Positions 23,324 to 30,551 of a stretch of 37,870 nt of DNA are shown piece by piece. This DNA is from Actinomycetota bacterium (GTDB lineage Bacteria > Actinomycetota > Actinomycetes > Nanopelagicales > Nanopelagicaceae): the NCBI GenBank assembly GCA_009698445.1, contig WLQG01000008.1:1-37870 (forward strand), written 5' to 3'. A model generated the notes under the pieces. The model did no database searches. It was not told where the DNA came from and worked only from the letters and a program-made list of their open reading frames with translations. Numbering within the stretch: the first letter of the stretch is position 1; the number at the start of each line of letters is the position of its first letter. A program made the translations under genes and the position numbers.

Positions 23324-23343
23324 GAATGCATGTCATCAATCAA
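23314..23343 (-). promoter_or_regulatory. Leaderless promoter of trmH-type gene
   Basis: On the minus strand TTGATT (23338-23343) and TAGAGT (23314-23319) are 18 bases apart, and TAGAGT ends six bases before the ATG. Its -10 shares the bases TA (23318-23319) with the -10 of the opposite gene, and its -35 lies inside that gene. Confidence 0.5.
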
Positions 23344-23680
23344 CAGCGTTCTACTTGTCATCCATATTCTCTGCGTAGTAGGGATCCTTGCTCTTTTATT
23401 ACTCCAGTGGAATAAAAGCCCAAGAAAATTTAACCCAGGAATCCTGCATGCAGGTTTAACTGCCCTCATTGCAGGAGTAGCGATGGTGGGAATGTTTTCT
23501 ACTGTTCATCCAGATGAAACGCTTAACCATACAAAATACGGAATCAAACTATTAGTTCTTATAGCGATTTTGGTAATTGGTTATAAAAATGTGAAAAAAG
23601 CAGAGTTAGCCAAGAATACCTGGATGTTACTTATTGGGCTGACAGTTACAAATATTCTCATCGCCTCTATGTGGAAGTAG
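23330..23680 (+). CDS. Small four-helix membrane protein
   Basis: The 116-residue protein has four predicted membrane helices, about residues 5-25, 39-60, 69-86 and 95-113, joined by short charged loops (NKSPRKFN, KNVKKAELAKN). No catalytic motif or known family is apparent to me. It is transcribed divergently from the trmH-type gene and four bases before the D-alanyl-D-alanine carboxypeptidase, so it may share an operon with that cell-wall enzyme. There is no ribosome site; the promoter layout suggests a leaderless message. Confidence 0.85.
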   Translation: MSSINSVLLVIHILCVVGILALLLLQWNKSPRKFNPGILHAGLTALIAGVAMVGMFSTVHPDETLNHTKYGIKLLVLIAILVIGYKNVKKAELAKNTWMLLIGLTVTNILIASMWK

Positions 23681-23684
23681 CATC

Positions 23685-24857
23685 TTGAAGCACACGCGTA
23701 TTTTTATATTTGTTCTTGCACTCATTACTTTAGTTTCTTTAGCACCAGCAAATGCGGTGCTTTCTCCTGCTTCAATCCCAGCAGTTTTTGAAGAATTCTT
23801 ACACACCCCAGCCCTGGCTAATCCAGCAGTTATTTTGATTGATGAAACAACGGGCGAAGTTGTTTATGGGAAGAACGCGTTTTCACCTCGTAGACCCGCA
23901 TCGGTAATGAAACTCTTTTCCGGAGCTGTAGCTATTAAATACCTTGACCTGCAATCACGACTGGCAACCACTGTTTCTTTAGGCACTAATGAAAAAACCT
24001 TGGTTATTCAAGGTAGCTATGATCCGTGGATAAGTTTGAACGATAACGTCGCAAATAAAATGGATCGTACTTCATTGCCCTATTTGGGTTTTAACGCTTT
24101 AAATGCTGCGAAAAAGATGAATCATGGCTCCTTAAAAGGTTTCACAGTTATGTATTCAAATTTGTATTCCCAAGATGTCGCAAACTTTAAGGCTTTTTGG
24201 GCACAACGTGGCTTTAATCCAATTTTTAAGCCAATAGGTAATGAAGAGTCCACGCTAAATGCTGGTGAATTTGTCGTTGGCGATCAGTCACCCCAGATTT
24301 CTGAGATATTGAAATACACACTTCTGTGGAGTGAAAACAATTTGGCAGAGAGATTGGGCCGACTATCTGCGCGGGCTGCGGGATATTCATTCGATGATAA
24401 AGGCACTGCTCAAATTTTTACAGAACTACTTGAAGAACATGGAATTGATTCCAGCAAATTAGTTGCCATAGATGCAAGTGGGTTATCACGAGAGAATCGA
24501 ATTACAGCCACCATGATGGGCCAACTTCTTTATCAACTTCACAAAGATCCCAAATATGCATTTCTATATGAGGCGTTGCCAGTTGGTGGAGTCTCTGGAA
24601 CTTTACGCACACGGTTTGTAAAAACAGCACCCAATGCAATTGGTTTGGTGCGTGCAAAAACTGGGTCACTTAATGGAACCATTACTTTGGCAGGTTATGT
24701 TCAATCGACTGGACGCGAGTACGTTTTTGTAACTTTGGCAGATGAGATTTCTCGAGGAGTTGCAGCGGGAAAAAAAGCCCGTGCAGCTATTGATAGATTG
24801 TTAGGAAGAGTTGCCGCACCAAATATTCCTGCAGAGATATCAGCGGCAACGCTCTAA
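23685..24857 (+). CDS. dacB: PBP4-type D-alanyl-D-alanine carboxypeptidase
   Basis: The 390-residue exported protein has a signal peptide (likely cleavage after APANA, residue 24) and the three penicillin-binding motifs: SVMK with S73 and K76, SEN with S216 and N218, and KTG at 325-327. This fits family S13, which trims peptidoglycan peptides as carboxypeptidase or endopeptidase. It is shorter than the E. coli enzyme, suggesting a reduced insertion domain. The TTG start is four bases after the preceding stop, indicating co-transcription. The stop abuts the opposing gene end with no gap. Confidence 0.94.
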   Translation: MKHTRIFIFVLALITLVSLAPANAVLSPASIPAVFEEFLHTPALANPAVILIDETTGEVVYGKNAFSPRRPASVMKLFSGAVAIKYLDLQSRLATTVSLGTNEKTLVIQGSYDPWISLNDNVANKMDRTSLPYLGFNALNAAKKMNHGSLKGFTVMYSNLYSQDVANFKAFWAQRGFNPIFKPIGNEESTLNAGEFVVGDQSPQISEILKYTLLWSENNLAERLGRLSARAAGYSFDDKGTAQIFTELLEEHGIDSSKLVAIDASGLSRENRITATMMGQLLYQLHKDPKYAFLYEALPVGGVSGTLRTRFVKTAPNAIGLVRAKTGSLNGTITLAGYVQSTGREYVFVTLADEISRGVAAGKKARAAIDRLLGRVAAPNIPAEISAATL

Positions 24858-25352
24858 TTAGTCGTCTTCACCTTCGTTATCATCATCCCCGCCTTCGTGC
24901 TCATTACCTTGGTGTTCATTACCTTCATGTTCACCACCAGTTGGCTTTTTCCCAAGTGGATTAGAAACTCCGGGTGTTGACGTTGCCTTAGGTGCTACTG
25001 GTGAATTTGTAACTGCTGGTGTGGGAGCAACAGATTCATTGTCCTGAGATCCTTTAGCTGGGGTTAACGAACTTAGCGATCCAGCTGAATCTTTTGTTTC
25101 TATAACTTCTGTTGATGGTGCAGTTGTTTCTGACGGTGCTGAACTTTGATTTGAATTAACTGCAGGAGCAACAGTTTCAGTTGCATTAGCCGGAGCTTCA
25201 TCCTGTGTTTGTGCAACGATTGTTCCGACACCAATAATTGCGGCAAAAGCAAGGATCGCCATGATTGGCAGGCCTTTAGAGATCTTGCGAGTTGATGCTG
25301 CGTTATCTGCATCTGCAATTTGGAACCATTCAGGCTTCTGGTCTGGTGACAT
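24858..25352 (-). CDS. Membrane-anchored protein with acidic His-rich tail
   Basis: The 164-residue protein has a ~28-residue cytoplasmic start, one hydrophobic segment (about 28-47, LPIMAILAFAAIIGVGTIVA), then an Ala/Ser/Thr/Pro-rich, probably disordered outer stretch. It ends in a repeat-like GGEHEGNEHQGNEHEGG followed by DDDNEGEDD. No family is recognised. The His/Glu/Asp tail could bind divalent metal or buffer charge in the wall, but that is speculation. AAAGGA lies six bases before the ATG. The gene is divergent from ctaB and meets dacB end to end. Confidence 0.85.
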   Translation of the reverse strand: MSPDQKPEWFQIADADNAASTRKISKGLPIMAILAFAAIIGVGTIVAQTQDEAPANATETVAPAVNSNQSSAPSETTAPSTEVIETKDSAGSLSSLTPAKGSQDNESVAPTPAVTNSPVAPKATSTPGVSNPLGKKPTGGEHEGNEHQGNEHEGGDDDNEGEDD

Positions 25353-25400
25353 TGGGTGTTCCTTTCGTTGAGCAAAAAGTAACCCCTATGGCTGAGAACG

Positions 25401-25446
25401 GCCTGAGTTAAAATTGAGAATAATGCCTGAATTGTTGAGTAATCTT
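25401..25446 (+). repeat. Imperfect tandem repeat over the ctaB promoter
   Basis: GCCTGAGTT (25401-25409) recurs as GCCTGAATT (25425-25433), 24 bases apart. Each copy is followed by TTGAG (25414-25418 and 25435-25439) and then TAAT. The second TAAT begins the proposed ctaB -10. This could be a pair of regulator half-sites on one DNA face or a simple duplication. Confidence 0.4.
25440..25445 (+). promoter_or_regulatory. Leaderless-type -10 box of ctaB
   Basis: TAATCT ends six bases before the GTG at 25452, with no ribosome site. TTGAGA at 25414-25419 is 20 bases upstream, longer than ideal for a -35. Confidence 0.45.
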
Positions 25447-25451
25447 ACCGG

Positions 25452-26321
25452 GTGAGCACAACTATGCGGGGCTATCTAGATCTAATGAAGCTTCGGGTAG
25501 TAGAACTCCTTTTGATCTCGACCCTACCGGCGATGGTTTTAGCGGCTAAGGGCCTTCCTTCATTTTCACTGGTAGCTGCAACAATTTTTGCTGGAACCTT
25601 ATCTGCTGGAAGTGCTAACGCTTTTAATATGGTTATCGAAAGCGATATCGATAAATTAATGGCCCGCACATCAAAACGGCCAATTGTCACTGGAGTTATT
25701 AGTAAGACAAATGCTGCACTTTTTGCAACAGTAATTGGCGCTATCTCTTTAGTTATGTTTTGGGTTTTCACAACACCACTTGCAACGTTATTAGCTTTAA
25801 TTGCGATTGCTTTCTATGTTCTTATTTATACGATGGCTTTAAAGCGCAGAACATCACAGAATATAGTTTGGGGCGGTGCAGCTGGTTGTATGCCTGTGCT
25901 GATCGGCTGGGCAGCGGTAACAAATTCACTTTCATTAACTGCTGTGGCATTTTTTATGGTTATCTTCTTTTGGACGCCACCGCATTTCTGGGCGTTAGCA
26001 ATTAAGTACAAAGATGATTATTCAGCAGCTGGAATCCCGATGTTGCCAGTAGTTGCAACCCAAGCCCGCGTTCATAAAGAGATGTGGTTTCACACAATCA
26101 TGATGATTGGGTGTTCAATCTGGTTAATAAGCTCAGCTGGATTACCGCTGTGGTCAATGGTTGTAACAGTTCTACTGGGACTTGTGTTTGCTCGAGAACT
26201 AGTTGCGCTAAAAGAAGGTTCGGATACTTATAGTAAAACTGCCGCAAAGATATTTCAGTGGTCTATTACTTATTTAAGTTTGTTTTCCGTAGTGCTTGTT
26301 GCGGCTCAGCTCAGCGCTTGA
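25452..26321 (+). CDS. ctaB: Heme o synthase (protoheme IX farnesyltransferase)
   Basis: The 289-residue membrane protein belongs to the UbiA prenyltransferase superfamily. The first Asp motif is in NMVIESDIDKLMARTSKRP, and the second-loop signature WTPPHFWALAIKYKDDY is specific to the CtaB/CyoE branch. About eight to nine helices are visible. It adds a farnesyl tail to heme b to give heme o, the precursor of heme a for the aa3 oxidase encoded at 13838-17072. The GTG start is favoured by the -10 spacing; ATG 25464 is the alternative. The end overlaps the opposing metZ gene by 16 bases. Confidence 0.95.
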   Translation: MSTTMRGYLDLMKLRVVELLLISTLPAMVLAAKGLPSFSLVAATIFAGTLSAGSANAFNMVIESDIDKLMARTSKRPIVTGVISKTNAALFATVIGAISLVMFWVFTTPLATLLALIAIAFYVLIYTMALKRRTSQNIVWGGAAGCMPVLIGWAAVTNSLSLTAVAFFMVIFFWTPPHFWALAIKYKDDYSAAGIPMLPVVATQARVHKEMWFHTIMMIGCSIWLISSAGLPLWSMVVTVLLGLVFARELVALKEGSDTYSKTAAKIFQWSITYLSLFSVVLVAAQLSA

Positions 26322-27526
26322 TGTAAATCTTTAATCAAATCACTTGAATGTTCTAAACCAACAGATAATCGCAGTACTGATTCTGTAATCCCCATCTCGG
26401 CCTGAACCTCTGGAGCTAGACGGCGGTGTGTAGTCGAAGCTGGGTGAGTAATAAGTGATTTGCTATCACCCAAATTATTAGAAATATCAATGACTTTGAG
26501 CTTGTTCATGAAGTTAAAAACAGTTTTTTGATTTCCCACAAACTCAATACCTATAGTGCTTCCACCACCGGTCATCTGTTTTTTAGCAAGCTCGTATCCT
26601 GGGTGAGATTTAAGACCAGGAAAGCGAACTGTTTTGATTTCCTTACGGCCTTCAAGAAATTCCGCAATGGCTTGGGCATTCTCGGTCATACGCAGAACGC
26701 GCATTTCCATGGTTTCTAATGACTTAACTAGAACCCAAGCGTTAAAGGCACTAAGCGCTGGTCCCGTGTGGCGCACAAAAGGAAGTAGCTTTTCAAAAAT
26801 ATATTCGCGTGAACCAAGTAACGCGCCGGCTAAGACACGGCCTTGGCCATCAATGTGCTTTGTAGCTGAATACATAACAACATCTGCACCAAGTTGTAAT
26901 GGTTTCTGCAAGATAGGAGATGCCATTACGTTATCAACAATTACTGTTGCACCAACTTTGTGTGCAAGATCGCTGACCATTTGAATATCTACAATTTCAA
27001 GTAGGGGATTACTTGGTGTTTCAATGAAGACTGCTTTCGTTGGCTTACTTAAAGCTTTGGCCCATACTTCTGGGTCATTTCCTTTAACTAGCTCAAAAGT
27101 CACGCCCCACTTTGGCAAGAATTCGGTAATAACAACATGGCAAGAAGAAAACATTGCAGCTGATGCAACAACGTGGTCACCTTGCTCAACTATGCAGGCA
27201 AGGGAAGCAAACATTGCAGACATTCCAGAACCAGTTGCTACACAGAAATCAGCGCCTTCGATTGCCGCAAGGCGCTGTTCGAACATCGCAATTGTTGGAT
27301 TGTGAAAACGGCTATAAAGAAAATGATCTGTTTCTTCAGCAAAAGATGAGAAAGCTTCGTCGGCAGAGGAATAAGTAAAACCACTATTTAAGTAGAGCGC
27401 TTCAGAAGTTTCACCAAAACCTGAGCGAGCTAGACCTGCGCGTACTGAATGAGTTTGTGGGTGAAGTTCCCACTGCGGTTCTTCGCGCTCATTAAGCGGG
27501 CGGTGGCCCCATGGTCGTTTACTCAT
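26306..27526 (-). CDS. metZ: O-succinylhomoserine sulfhydrylase
   Basis: The 406-residue protein is a Cys/Met-metabolism PLP enzyme. The PLP lysine is K223 in YSATKHIDGQGR, D198 in VIVDN contacts the pyridine nitrogen, and YSRFHNPT near 71 is the phosphate-binding stretch. The HIDGQGR signature favours MetZ, which makes homocysteine directly from O-succinyl- (or O-acetyl-) homoserine and sulphide, over cystathionine gamma-synthase. It acts in methionine synthesis in the cytoplasm. Only 26 bases separate its start from the divergent ABC gene. A weak CACAAT six bases before the ATG hints at leaderless expression. Confidence 0.92.
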   Translation of the reverse strand: MSKRPWGHRPLNEREEPQWELHPQTHSVRAGLARSGFGETSEALYLNSGFTYSSADEAFSSFAEETDHFLYSRFHNPTIAMFEQRLAAIEGADFCVATGSGMSAMFASLACIVEQGDHVVASAAMFSSCHVVITEFLPKWGVTFELVKGNDPEVWAKALSKPTKAVFIETPSNPLLEIVDIQMVSDLAHKVGATVIVDNVMASPILQKPLQLGADVVMYSATKHIDGQGRVLAGALLGSREYIFEKLLPFVRHTGPALSAFNAWVLVKSLETMEMRVLRMTENAQAIAEFLEGRKEIKTVRFPGLKSHPGYELAKKQMTGGGSTIGIEFVGNQKTVFNFMNKLKVIDISNNLGDSKSLITHPASTTHRRLAPEVQAEMGITESVLRLSVGLEHSSDLIKDLHQALS

Positions 27527-27552
27527 GGCTCAATTGTGGCAGAGTTACACCC

Positions 27553-28458
27553 ATGTCCACTACTGCAATATCGGTTACAGATTTAAGCAAGAAATATGGG
27601 GATCAAGTTGCGGTCTCACACGCCACCTTTGAAGTCCCGCTGGGAACTATTTGTGGCTTTGTTGGACCTAATGGATCGGGTAAAACCACAACAATGCGAA
27701 TGTTGTTAGGACTTATCTCTCCGACCGGTGGCACTGGTGAAATCTTGGGTGAATCCATTAAGCACCCAGAGAAGTATCTGCCACGCGTAGGCGCAATGAT
27801 TGAAGGCCCAGCTTTTTATCCGGCCCTGAGCGGTAAAGAAAACCTTAATGTTTTGGCAACGCTAGGTGGATTTTCTACTGACCGAGTGCAAGGTTTATTA
27901 GAACAAGTTGGCCTAGGCGATCGCGGAAAATCAAAGTTTAAAACTTACTCACTTGGAATGAAGCAGCGCTTAGGTATTGCCGCAGCCTTGCTGCCAAATC
28001 CAAAATTGTTAATGTTAGATGAGCCAACAAATGGATTAGATCCAGAAGGTATCCAAGAAGTTCGAGCATTACTTAGGTCGCTAGCAAATGAAGGCACTTC
28101 AGTTTTTGTTTCTTCACACTTACTTTCTGAACTCGAATTAATTAGCGATTATTTAGTAATGCTTCGTAAAGGTGAAGTTGTGTTCACTGGGAAAATGACT
28201 GACTTAATGTTGGCGCAACAGCCAGTAATTATTGCTAAAAGTATTAATGAGAGCGAGTTAATCAAACTACTCGCAATTGCAGAACAGGCTGGCCACCACG
28301 GTGTTATTCGAGATGGGGCTGTTCATGTCCAAGGTCCAGCGGATTGGGCAGTTGAATTTAATCGTGCAGCCTTTGATGCAGGAATTACCTTGTCCCAGTT
28401 GACTCCACAGCTACCCAACCTTGAAGAAACCTTCTTTGAAATGACAGGTGACAAATAA
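27553..28458 (+). CDS. ABC transporter ATP-binding protein
   Basis: The 301-residue protein has the full ATPase set: Walker A GPNGSGKTTT, the family signature YSLGMKQRLG, and Walker B LLMLDEPTNGLDPEG, with a ~90-residue C-terminal extension. It resembles the DrrA/CcmA-type ATPases that power ABC-2 exporters. The partner is the membrane protein that starts at its stop codon. The substrate is unknown. ATG 27553 gives a start just ahead of the conserved domain; an upstream in-frame ATG at 27511 would lie inside the divergent metZ gene and is unlikely. Confidence 0.94.
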   Translation: MSTTAISVTDLSKKYGDQVAVSHATFEVPLGTICGFVGPNGSGKTTTMRMLLGLISPTGGTGEILGESIKHPEKYLPRVGAMIEGPAFYPALSGKENLNVLATLGGFSTDRVQGLLEQVGLGDRGKSKFKTYSLGMKQRLGIAAALLPNPKLLMLDEPTNGLDPEGIQEVRALLRSLANEGTSVFVSSHLLSELELISDYLVMLRKGEVVFTGKMTDLMLAQQPVIIAKSINESELIKLLAIAEQAGHHGVIRDGAVHVQGPADWAVEFNRAAFDAGITLSQLTPQLPNLEETFFEMTGDK

Positions 28459-29264
28459 TGTGGAATGTAGCATTTGCCGAAATTCGCAAACTTCGCCGTC
28501 CAACTTTGTTTTTCGGAACAATGGGAGCCGTTGTTTTCTTTAGCGCTCTTTTTTCTTCTCTACTTTTCTTGCTCATTGATTCTCCGCAAGGTAATTCAGA
28601 TCGCGGCCGCATGGTTGGCCGTGAAGTTCTCGGTCTTGCAACTGGCGGAGTTCAAGGATTCAGCAGTGTGGGTGGGTTCTTAGGAATAATCGCGCTTTGT
28701 GTGTTTGCTGCACAAACAGCGCAGGAATATACCTATGGAACCCTTCGCAATTTATTAGTTCGTCAACCTGGGCGCTTAAGAATATTGCTCGGAAAATTCA
28801 TTGCAATGAAGTTATTTGCATTAGTAATGATTGTGCTCTCTGCAGTCGTAAGTATTGGTGCTTCAGTCATCCTTGCACCAGGTGCCAAAGTCACTACTGA
28901 TCTTTGGTTTGGTAGCGATGGCCGCCATGCAATATTTACTACCTTTATCAACGTCGTTATCTCAGTTATTGGTTTTGGAACCATCGGAATGGTTCTTGGC
29001 CTGTTACTTCGTTCTCCAATCAGCGCTATTTCATTAGGTGTTCTATGGCTACTAATTGTTGAGAATCTATTAATTGCAGTAAAAAACTCATGGGAACAAT
29101 GGTTGCCTGGCGCCCAACTCACTGCGATCGCTTCTGGTGGAAGTGCAACTGGACGTTCGGCTGGAATTGATTATTCGCATGCACTTCTTGTCGGTGGAAT
29201 TTATGTTGCCGTAGGAGCAGCGATAGCTTCATTCCTATTTGTTCGCCGTGATGTAGCTAATTAG
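28458..29264 (+). CDS. ABC-2 type permease
   Basis: The 268-residue protein has about six hydrophobic segments: residues 16-38, 70-88, 118-137, 158-182, 185-205 and 240-260. The loop TAQEYTYGTLRNLLVRQPGR is typical of ABC-2 permeases that work with DrrA-like ATPases. Together the pair would export a lipid, peptide or drug; nothing in the sequence fixes the substrate. The ATG overlaps the ATPase stop by one base, so the two are translationally coupled. Confidence 0.92.
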   Translation: MWNVAFAEIRKLRRPTLFFGTMGAVVFFSALFSSLLFLLIDSPQGNSDRGRMVGREVLGLATGGVQGFSSVGGFLGIIALCVFAAQTAQEYTYGTLRNLLVRQPGRLRILLGKFIAMKLFALVMIVLSAVVSIGASVILAPGAKVTTDLWFGSDGRHAIFTTFINVVISVIGFGTIGMVLGLLLRSPISAISLGVLWLLIVENLLIAVKNSWEQWLPGAQLTAIASGGSATGRSAGIDYSHALLVGGIYVAVGAAIASFLFVRRDVAN

Positions 29265-29312
29265 AGACACCAGCAGTTAAACCCATAGTTTTCTAAGGAT
29301 TGCCATTTATTC

Positions 29313-29338
29313 TTAAGACCTTCCCCCGGAGGTCTTAA
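29313..29338 (+). promoter_or_regulatory. Hairpin overlapping the ribosome site of the NlpC/P60 gene
   Basis: Perfect eight-base arms TTAAGACC (29313-29320) and GGTCTTAA (29331-29338) flank a ten-base loop. The ribosome site GGAGG (29328-29332) is half in the loop and half in the downstream arm, and the TTG start follows two bases later. If transcribed in full, the hairpin could limit translation. Confidence 0.4.
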
Positions 29339-29339
29339 C

Positions 29340-30542
29340 TTGAAAAAATACCGAGCGATTTCACTCGCTCTAGCTCTTGGTCTGACGCTTACAACAGCGC
29401 CGGCTCTGGCAAAGACCCCAAAACCAACTCTTGCAGAAATTGAAGCCGCAAAAAAAGTTGAGACGGCAAAGAAAAAAGCTGCAGATGCGCAAGCGGCAAA
29501 GTTGGCTGCAGCCAATCAAACTCTGCGAACCCTAACTGCAAAAGCAAATGCGGCAACTGCCCTTTATGTAAAAGCTCAAAAAGAGTTAGCGGTTGCAGTT
29601 GCTGCAGCAAAAGCCGCAGCTAAATATGCAGCCGAAACTGCTGCCGCGGTTCTTGAAGCGCGTCGTGTTATTGGTCGCCTTGCTGCAAATGCTTACATCA
29701 TGGGTGGAAGCATGAGTGATATTGAACCGTTACTAAGTGCGAATGGTCCACAAGACATGATTGATCAACTCAGCACTTTGAGTACGTTAGGAACCAAAAA
29801 CTCAATTGCACTTGAGCGATTTAAAGCTGCAGAAGTTGTCGCACGTGCAGCAAAAAAAGCGGCCGATGAAGCAAAAATTGCACAGCAAAAAGCTACAGAA
29901 AAAGTTGCCGCTGCTAAGAAGGTTGCAGATGATGCAAAAATTGAACAAGCTAAAGAAGTAGCAAAACTACAAAAAGTTCAAGATGCATTAATGAAAGAGT
30001 TAATGAATGCTAGAAAAGTTCGTACAACTCTAGAACAACAACGACAACTGGCTTTGCTCGAAGAGTCTCAAGCTAATCAAGCTGATATAACTCCGGGCCA
30101 AAAAAATGTATGGCCAGATATTGGTTTCAAGGGCCGCTCAACCGTAAGGACAACACAAGCACAGCGCGATAAAGCTGTTGCATACGCTAAGGCCCAAGTT
30201 CTTGCGCGCAAACGTTATGTATGGGGATCTCAAGGCCCAAATACTTTTGACTGTTCAGGTCTTGTTTTTGCGGCTTATCGCGCAGCAGGTTTGAAGTGGC
30301 CTGATTGGGATCGCCTTAACTCAGCGTTGTATTCGGGCTATACCAAGCATGTTTCACTCAATGACTTAGTGCCCGGAGATCTCTTGTTCTATTCCTACAA
30401 GGGAACGATTTCTACAATTCATCACATCACCATTTACGCTGGAAATGGAATGATGTGGGAAGCCAACTCCACGCCTAAGGGCCTTTTGTACTCAAATATC
30501 TACAGCATTAAGGGCTTAATGCCATTTGGTGGTCGGGTCTAG
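29340..30542 (+). CDS. Secreted NlpC/P60 peptidoglycan hydrolase
   Basis: The 400-residue protein has a signal peptide (MKKYRAISLALALGLTLTTAPALA, cleavage after 24), a long Ala/Lys-rich coiled coil (about 30-245), and a C-terminal NlpC/P60 domain. C305 in FDCSGLVF is the nucleophile and H362 in HHITIYAG the base; the third polar residue is probably in WEANS. The layout resembles RipA/CwlO-type DL-endopeptidases that split daughter cells and are often controlled through the coiled coil. The TTG start is supported by GGAGG seven bases upstream. A hairpin overlaps that site. Confidence 0.94.
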   Translation: MKKYRAISLALALGLTLTTAPALAKTPKPTLAEIEAAKKVETAKKKAADAQAAKLAAANQTLRTLTAKANAATALYVKAQKELAVAVAAAKAAAKYAAETAAAVLEARRVIGRLAANAYIMGGSMSDIEPLLSANGPQDMIDQLSTLSTLGTKNSIALERFKAAEVVARAAKKAADEAKIAQQKATEKVAAAKKVADDAKIEQAKEVAKLQKVQDALMKELMNARKVRTTLEQQRQLALLEESQANQADITPGQKNVWPDIGFKGRSTVRTTQAQRDKAVAYAKAQVLARKRYVWGSQGPNTFDCSGLVFAAYRAAGLKWPDWDRLNSALYSGYTKHVSLNDLVPGDLLFYSYKGTISTIHHITIYAGNGMMWEANSTPKGLLYSNIYSIKGLMPFGGRV

Positions 30543-30545
30543 TCT
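30540..30545 (+). promoter_or_regulatory. Leaderless-type -10 box of tilS
   Basis: TAGTCT ends six bases before the ATG at 30552, and its first three bases are the stop codon of the preceding gene. No ribosome site is visible. It could drive the tilS-hpt-ftsH-fol cluster. Confidence 0.42.
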
Positions 30546-30551
30546 TACCTC

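Noticed and set aside
27511-27552. A 14-residue longer start for the ABC ATPase
   Set aside because: It would begin inside the divergent metZ gene and adds residues not seen before the conserved ATPase start.
29265-29339. A ydaO-type (c-di-AMP) riboswitch before the NlpC/P60 gene
   Set aside because: The gap is only 75 bases and lacks the conserved riboswitch stretches; only a simple hairpin is present.
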